A DNA stretch of 64,000 nt from contig NZ_QSDR01000010.1 of assembly GCF_003464085.1 (NCBI RefSeq), positions 1 through 64,000 on the forward strand. The letters run 5' to 3'. The notes beneath the pieces were generated by a model. It was not told where the DNA came from and did no database searches. It saw only the letters and a program-made list of their open reading frames with translations. Origin of the DNA: Clostridium sp. AM58-1XD. Its GTDB lineage: Bacteria > Bacillota > Clostridia > Lachnospirales > Lachnospiraceae. A program made the position numbers and the translations under genes. Of this stretch, positions 59,118-64,000 are shown one piece after another (within the stretch, counting starts at the first letter, position 1; the number at the start of each line of letters is the position of its first letter).

Positions 59118-60207
59118 ATGGATTATCTCAAATATACGATAAAAGCTGCCCAGGGTACAATTAGTATAGGCGGTAAGGTAATTGATGCTTATAACATGGA
59201 AATGCTGGTTAATCAAATTTATGATCAAATATATGATGTTTATTTCGACATTGCAAGAAGTCATTTAAAAGCTGCCGAAGAATCCATGAAGGCCAGCCAA
59301 AAGAGCAATCATCCGGAACAGGAGTTCTTTGCTGCGATTCACCATCTGTATGATTCTTTTGAAGTGCTGCAGCCGCTCCTTACAAAGACAAGAACATATA
59401 AATCGCTAATTTTCTTCACTACGACCGAGGATGTGGTGAAAGATAAGATCAAAATTTATAATCCCTGTTTCAAAATCTGCGCACTTATATTTATGCTTTA
59501 CCATATTTTAGAGGAAAAAAATAATGCAAACGATTGGGAGAATAAATTCTATTTCTACAAAGAGAAAGTCCAGGACGATAACCGGAATAAATATGGGGGT
59601 AGTTTTTGGGTAGGAAAGCGAGAAAGCTGTAAGTGTATTTATACCTGTTGGGAGTATCATCATATGGATTGGGATAAGACGTGCCTCATTGTTACAGTCA
59701 ATATAAATGTGATTTAGAGAAATGTACGTCCTGTACAAAAAAATGCAGACATTATATAAAAGGCGATAAGATATTATATGATGATAGCAATGAAAAAATA
59801 AGTGATGTGCAGTATCAGAATTTAAGTGCTATTTCCAAAGATTTTGTCGATAGAACAGAAGAAGAACACAGGGATTATCGGGGATGGGGCGACGAGGTCG
59901 GCGAAATCTATGATGAATATGTAACTGTCACGTACTATATTACGGCTAAGGGAAAACAATTCAGGCGGGAACAGGAATTAAAATTCAAAAAAGATGTAGA
60001 TGACTTTGTGTTCCATGTAGAGCAGAGGAATTACACAGAGGCTCAGACGGTATTGAATAGATTAATTTCTTACCAGTAACCGGTAGCAGGACCATTGCCA
60101 TGGGGTATGAAGTCTTTTCCTATGACGGGAAAACAGCGAGATATGACAGAGGAATCCCCCTTATTAATGCGGCATTGAACTTAAAAAGGCTGGTAAAAGC
60201 GGTGTGA
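59118..60207 (+). CDS. Cys-rich protein of unknown function (two frame breaks)
   Basis: Read as published, this is an ORF of 199 codons, then a GTG-started ORF to 60079, then an open segment to TGA at 60205. One added G near 59680 (ACGGTG) and one near 60076 (CAGGTA) fuse all three into a protein of about 363 residues. N-terminal half is helical (IYDVYFDIARSHLKAAEESM, AAIHHLYDSFEVLQPLL) with a hydrophobic stretch FKICALIFMLYHIL. The middle is Cys-rich: CKCIYTC, then CYSQYKCDLEKCTSCTKKC, a possible metal site. The end reads VFSYDGKTARYDRGIPLINA. AAGGGGG lies six bases before ATG. Richer in A+T than its neighbours. No family recognised. Confidence 0.6.
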
Positions 60208-60233
60208 AAACGCTCCTTTTACCAGCCTTTTTT
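60183..60233. terminator. Strong bidirectional terminator
   Basis: AAAAAGGCTGGTAAAAG (60183-60199) and its complement (60216-60232) form a perfect 17-base-pair stem; six Ts follow on the plus strand and five on the minus strand. It divides the Cys-rich gene from the convergent GGDEF/EAL gene and overlaps the last codons of the former. Confidence 0.88.
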
Positions 60234-60281
60234 CGTCCATTCCATTCATAGATTCGACTACGCGCAGCTGTCAATCTGCTT

Positions 60282-63200
60282 CTATTCCTTTTTCATATAA
60301 ATCGCTTCAAATTCCTTCACCGGCAGCGGTTTATTATAATAATATCCCTGGATATACCAGCATTCCAAACGTTTCAGTACTTCCAGCTGCTCATACACCT
60401 CTACCCCCTCGGCAACTACTGTAATTTCCAGCTCTCTGCAGAGATTCAGAATGTTTTTTACGATAATCCGCGCATTCTCATTGCTGATCAGGTTGTTCGC
60501 CAGTCCTTTGTCCAGTTTCAGTGTATTAAAATGAAGGGCGGACAGAAACGACAGGTTGCTGTACTTGGAACCGAAGTCATCCAGGGACAGGCGGCAGCCG
60601 GCCTGCCGGATCTGGCTGCCGATAGCCGCGATGGTATTGCGTTCCACTTCTCCCAGACTTTCCGTAATCTCGATTTCGATCAGTGACTTGTCCGCTTCAT
60701 ATTTTCCGGCTATCCCGTCCATCTGGGCGATCAGATTTTCCTCCAGCAGGGTGGATCTGGAAAAATTCAGCGAAACGGGAATCCGCGGCAATCCCCGCTG
60801 CCTCCATTCCGCCTGGACGCGGCACACTTCCTCGAACACAAAGAGATCAATATGGTGGATCAAACCGGCATTCTCCAGATATTGTATGAATTTCCCAGGA
60901 GCAACCAGGCCTGCAGTGTCATCCTGATAGCGCACCAGCGCCTCCGCACCGTAGAGACTTCCGTCCCTGCTGTCAATCTTCGGCTGCATATAAACGAGGA
61001 ACCGTCTCTGGGACAATGCTTTTAAAAGGCCTTTCAGGATCTTAGCATTTTTGCGCTTATGGCCATACTGTTTTTCCTCGTAATAATTCTGCTTTGCAAT
61101 CAGGCGACGCTCATCTGCGCTTATGCTCAGAGAATTGAGGCTGATATCCGTATCGCTCCAGGCGGTCCCCATAGAAATGCTGCAGATATCTTTTAGTCTG
61201 TCACTGGCTTTATGCGCTCTGGACAGAAAAGTATCATAAGCAATATTTTCACAGAGAGCCAGGAACTCATCTCCCGTAAAACGGTATATTTTAAACATGG
61301 ACAGCTCTTCCTTTAGAATTCGGGCAATATACCGGACAATATCATCACCGTAGGAATTTCCATGGTTCCGGTTAATTTCCTTCAGTCCGTTAATGTCCAG
61401 GGAGATCACCCCCAGTGAAATCAGCCCCTCCTCCTTCAGTGACTCAGCGTAGTCCTTATAGCTGTTCCTGTTCAGCATGCCGGTCATTTCATCGTGGTAG
61501 CTTAAATATTCCTGGCGCTTCTGTAATCTGCGTTTGATCAGTTCATTGGTCAGAAAATAGAGAAGCCCGTCTATAGCGGAGATATTGCCTGTATTCTGCC
61601 TGGGATTGTCTATCCTAATGTATCCTACCAGCGTACCGTCTTCCACCAGGCTGGATGTGAAGAAGGAGAAGACACCAATACTTCTCAGATATCGGCAAAG
61701 TTGCGGATCATGTTCCTCGAATGTATCCAGATTCTCAATATAGCGCAGCTTTCTCATTTGTTCTCCCGCAGGCAAAGACAGGCTTCGGGGACATAGAAAG
61801 GTACTGTCAAGGGTTCGGATGGAGCGTTCCTCCTCCTTCTTCCATTCATATAGTTCCAGCAGGTCTGCGGTCTCCCGCTCCAGCTCCACCACGTATGCGC
61901 GGTCCGCGCCGTAATATCGGCCGATCTCTTTCAACGTATTCTCCATGGATTTGCGGAAATCCGCAGAACCGGTCAGGAAAAACAGGCACTTTAACAGAAT
62001 ATTCTCCACTGGATTCTCCTGGATCGAAGCCAGGTGCATGGGGCCGGAAAATGATGTTTTGTCCAGCAGCGCCTGTTTGTCCATATCCTGGCTGTAGACC
62101 ATGCAGCAGTTTCTTCCGTCGGCCTTGGCTGCAAACAGCGCGGTTCTCGCCTTCTGATACAGACTATTAAATGCCAGAGGCTCCCCGTTTCCAAAAACAA
62201 TTCCGACGGAAACAGTGACCGGGATTCTGACCTGTGGGAACATATAGGCTGGTTGATATCCTTCCGCACATTTTCCGCGTATTGCATTACTTCTTCCGCC
62301 GAAGGGCTGTCATACAGAAGCACCACAAATTCATCGCCATAAAACCGCCCTACAATCTTTAAACTGGAGGAACAGGTATTCAGTAGATTTCCCATTTCCT
62401 TCAGGATGTTGTCCGCCGCAGCGTATCCGTCATCATGGACGATACCGGTAAAATTATCTACGTTGAATACCATCATGGCATAGTTACTTTTCCGTTTCTG
62501 TTCTTTATGAACCGTCTCTTCAATCATGAGGATTGCCGTTTCTTTATTGTAGACACCTGTCAGCATGTCCCGCTCCGCCCGGTTCTTCAGGGCCAGCTCA
62601 ATATTCTTCCGCTCATCAATATCCTGAAGCGTCCCATATACGTAGAGGCTGCCATCCTGGGCATTGCGCATCAGACGCGCGGAAGCACTGACCCAGAAGA
62701 GCCTGCCGTTCCTATCTCTCCTGCGGTATTCACAGCTGATCATGGTCATCCCATTCTGAAATGCGCTGTAGAGCGCTTCTTTACTCATGGCATTCAAAAA
62801 CCGCACCCTGTCCTCCTTGTTTGCCACATATAGATTGTGCAGCCGCAGCAGGTCATCATAAGTCAGATCGTCTCCGTACTGATCTGTGTCCGGCCCGTCA
62901 ATATATTCTACCCGGTTTTGGTCCAGATTGCAGCGAAAACAGATAATCATTCCTGCATTCATCATCATGCGCAACTGCATATCCTGCTGGTAGAGCATTT
63001 CCGCTTTCTTCTGATTCGTAATATCCTCTCCCACAGCCACAGCATAGGCCGGAGCGCCGTTTTTGTCATAGAGACTTGTATAGTTGATTCGCTCCCACCA
63101 CCATCCGGACAGATCACAAGTGCGGGTCAAAATATCCGCCTGAATGTGAGGCTCCCCCCTGTCCAGTTTCTGATACATCTCAATCAGATCCTGACGGCTG

Positions 63201-64000
63201 GAAGGATGCACACATCCCTTATCCAGAAGCGACTCCGGCACCCCTTCCAAAGTTCCTTTAAAGGAATGGTGTTCCTCTGCACTTTCCGTCAAAATCAGCG
63301 TATGGTTTTTCACATCATATTCCCAAACATTGATATGTGTCTCTTTGAGCGCCGTTCTGTATACCAGCTCTTTGTGGGCAATCTCATCCTCCAGCCGATG
63401 CTTCTCCGTGACATCGATGACGAAGCCGTCCATCACCAAGCCGTCCTCACTTTTTTCCAGCGAAGCGTTTACCAATATCCATTTCAGCCGCCCTTTCCCG
63501 GTAATGATCCGGAGTGCCCACTGGAAATAGTCCTTATGATCCGCCCTGGCTTCCTCCAGAAGCCTTCTCGCCAGCAAGCGGTCATCCGGATGGATAAAGG
63601 AAACCACCTTATCGTCCATGGCCGCCACATGCTCGCGGCTCGTCTCAAACACATGGTAGAAGATATCATTCGCATAGAGCAGTGGATAATTGCCGTCCAT
63701 GCTGATGACAAATGCTCCGCCGTTGGACGCGTTCCTGTAGATAGTCAGCTGATTTTCATATTCCTTCTGTTCACTGATATCGATTCGCAGGGAAAGTACC
63801 GCCTCCTTCCCATCTGAGGTCTGGATTTTCTTCCCCTTGTCACTGACCCATATCAGCTCTCCGTCCTTTTTAATCATTCGATACTCCGTTTCATATTCCC
63901 CGCCTGCCTTCAGGCTTTTAAGAATATGGGCAGTCACCTGTTTCCGATCCTCCTTGTATATCCCATTTGCCGCATTGCCCTCTATAAAGTGATCGTATTC
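60282..64000 (-). CDS. Multidomain PAS-GGDEF-GAF-GGDEF-EAL cyclic-di-GMP signalling protein (5' end beyond window; one frame break)
   Basis: The 5' end lies past 64000; at least 1,239 codons are here. Order from the visible N terminus: partial PAS, three further PAS domains (each closing with VIDVTEKH, EDITNQKK, QDIDERKN), a first GGDEF (DMLTGVYNKETA, FYGDEFVVLL), a GAF-like domain with GADRAYVVEL, a second GGDEF (EMTGMLNRNSYKD, FTGDEFLAL), then EAL (YGAEALVRYQ, EITESLGEV, SLDDFGSKYSNLS, EGVEVYEQL). EAL catalytic residues are present, so phosphodiesterase activity is likely; both cyclase sites have GDEF with the first Gly replaced. The frame breaks near 62243; adding one A restores QPIMFPQVRIPVTVSVGI. 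Confidence 0.9.

Noticed and set aside
59118..60207. A toxin-antitoxin pair formed by the two overlapping ORFs
   Set aside because: No toxin or antitoxin fold seen, and the frames merge into one gene by two one-base additions in the direction seen elsewhere.
62837..63817. 326-codon open frame on the plus strand opposite the PAS region
   Set aside because: Antisense shadow of a clear multidomain protein; no family pattern and no initiation site.

Overview
The window looks like a chromosomal segment of a spore-forming, low-to-mid GC Firmicute, most probably a Lachnospiraceae-type Clostridium relative. The grounds are gene content and order. Sporulation genes are present (alpha/beta SASP, GerW/YtfJ, YlbJ-like, SpoIIIE/FtsK). 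There is a formate-tetrahydrofolate ligase, the HisZ-dependent short HisG, and the Gram-positive priA-def-fmt-rsmB-rlmN-prpC-prkC-rsgA-rpe-thiN cluster. The genus is not resolved by eye. No rRNA, tRNA, CRISPR array, intact insertion sequence or prophage was seen.

Layout. 1-175: palindromic repeats. 176-6616: leftward histidine operon hisZ-hisG-hisD-hisB-(93-aa gene)-hisA-hisIE behind a consensus promoter; hisH and hisF are not in it, and HisIE carries a degenerate HisF/HisA-like barrel at its N terminus. 6613-14383: recU, pseudouridine synthases, an SDR, a YgiQ radical-SAM protein, a HAD hydrolase and an RNA m5C methylase. 14543-18818: M23 peptidase, YlbJ, a coiled-coil protein, rsmD, GNAT and SASP. 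18960-23578: recG, fakA-like, yloU and divergent rpmB. 23710-30824: gerW/ytfI, cinA, pgsA, rimO, rpoZ, gmk and yicC. 31038-38842: rqcH, an AT-rich patch with an inverted repeat, glyoxalase-like, Asp/Glu racemase and GT-C-like genes, serS, and an ECF S component. 38938-54043: the long leftward block murE-murF-priA-def-fmt-yugP-rsmB-rlmN-prpC-prkC-rsgA-rpe-thiN. 54220-58901: fhs and ftsK. 59118-60207: an unrecognised Cys-rich gene. 60282 to the right edge: a large PAS/GGDEF/GAF/EAL protein.

How the parts fit. Most of the window is core growth machinery: translation start and finishing (Fmt, Def, RqcH, RimO, RlmN, RsmB, RsgA, RsmD), peptidoglycan synthesis with its PASTA-kinase/phosphatase sensor pair, replication and recombination restart (PriA, RecG, RecU, FtsK), and nucleotide and cofactor supply. 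Fhs makes the 10-formyl-THF that Fmt consumes.

A caution governs interpretation. At least 15 reading-frame breaks occur in 12 genes, including essential ones (serS, def, fmt). Every one is repaired by adding a single base, in each case to a short homopolymer. This is the signature of sequence error rather than gene decay, so the broken genes are annotated here as single CDSs spanning the break.
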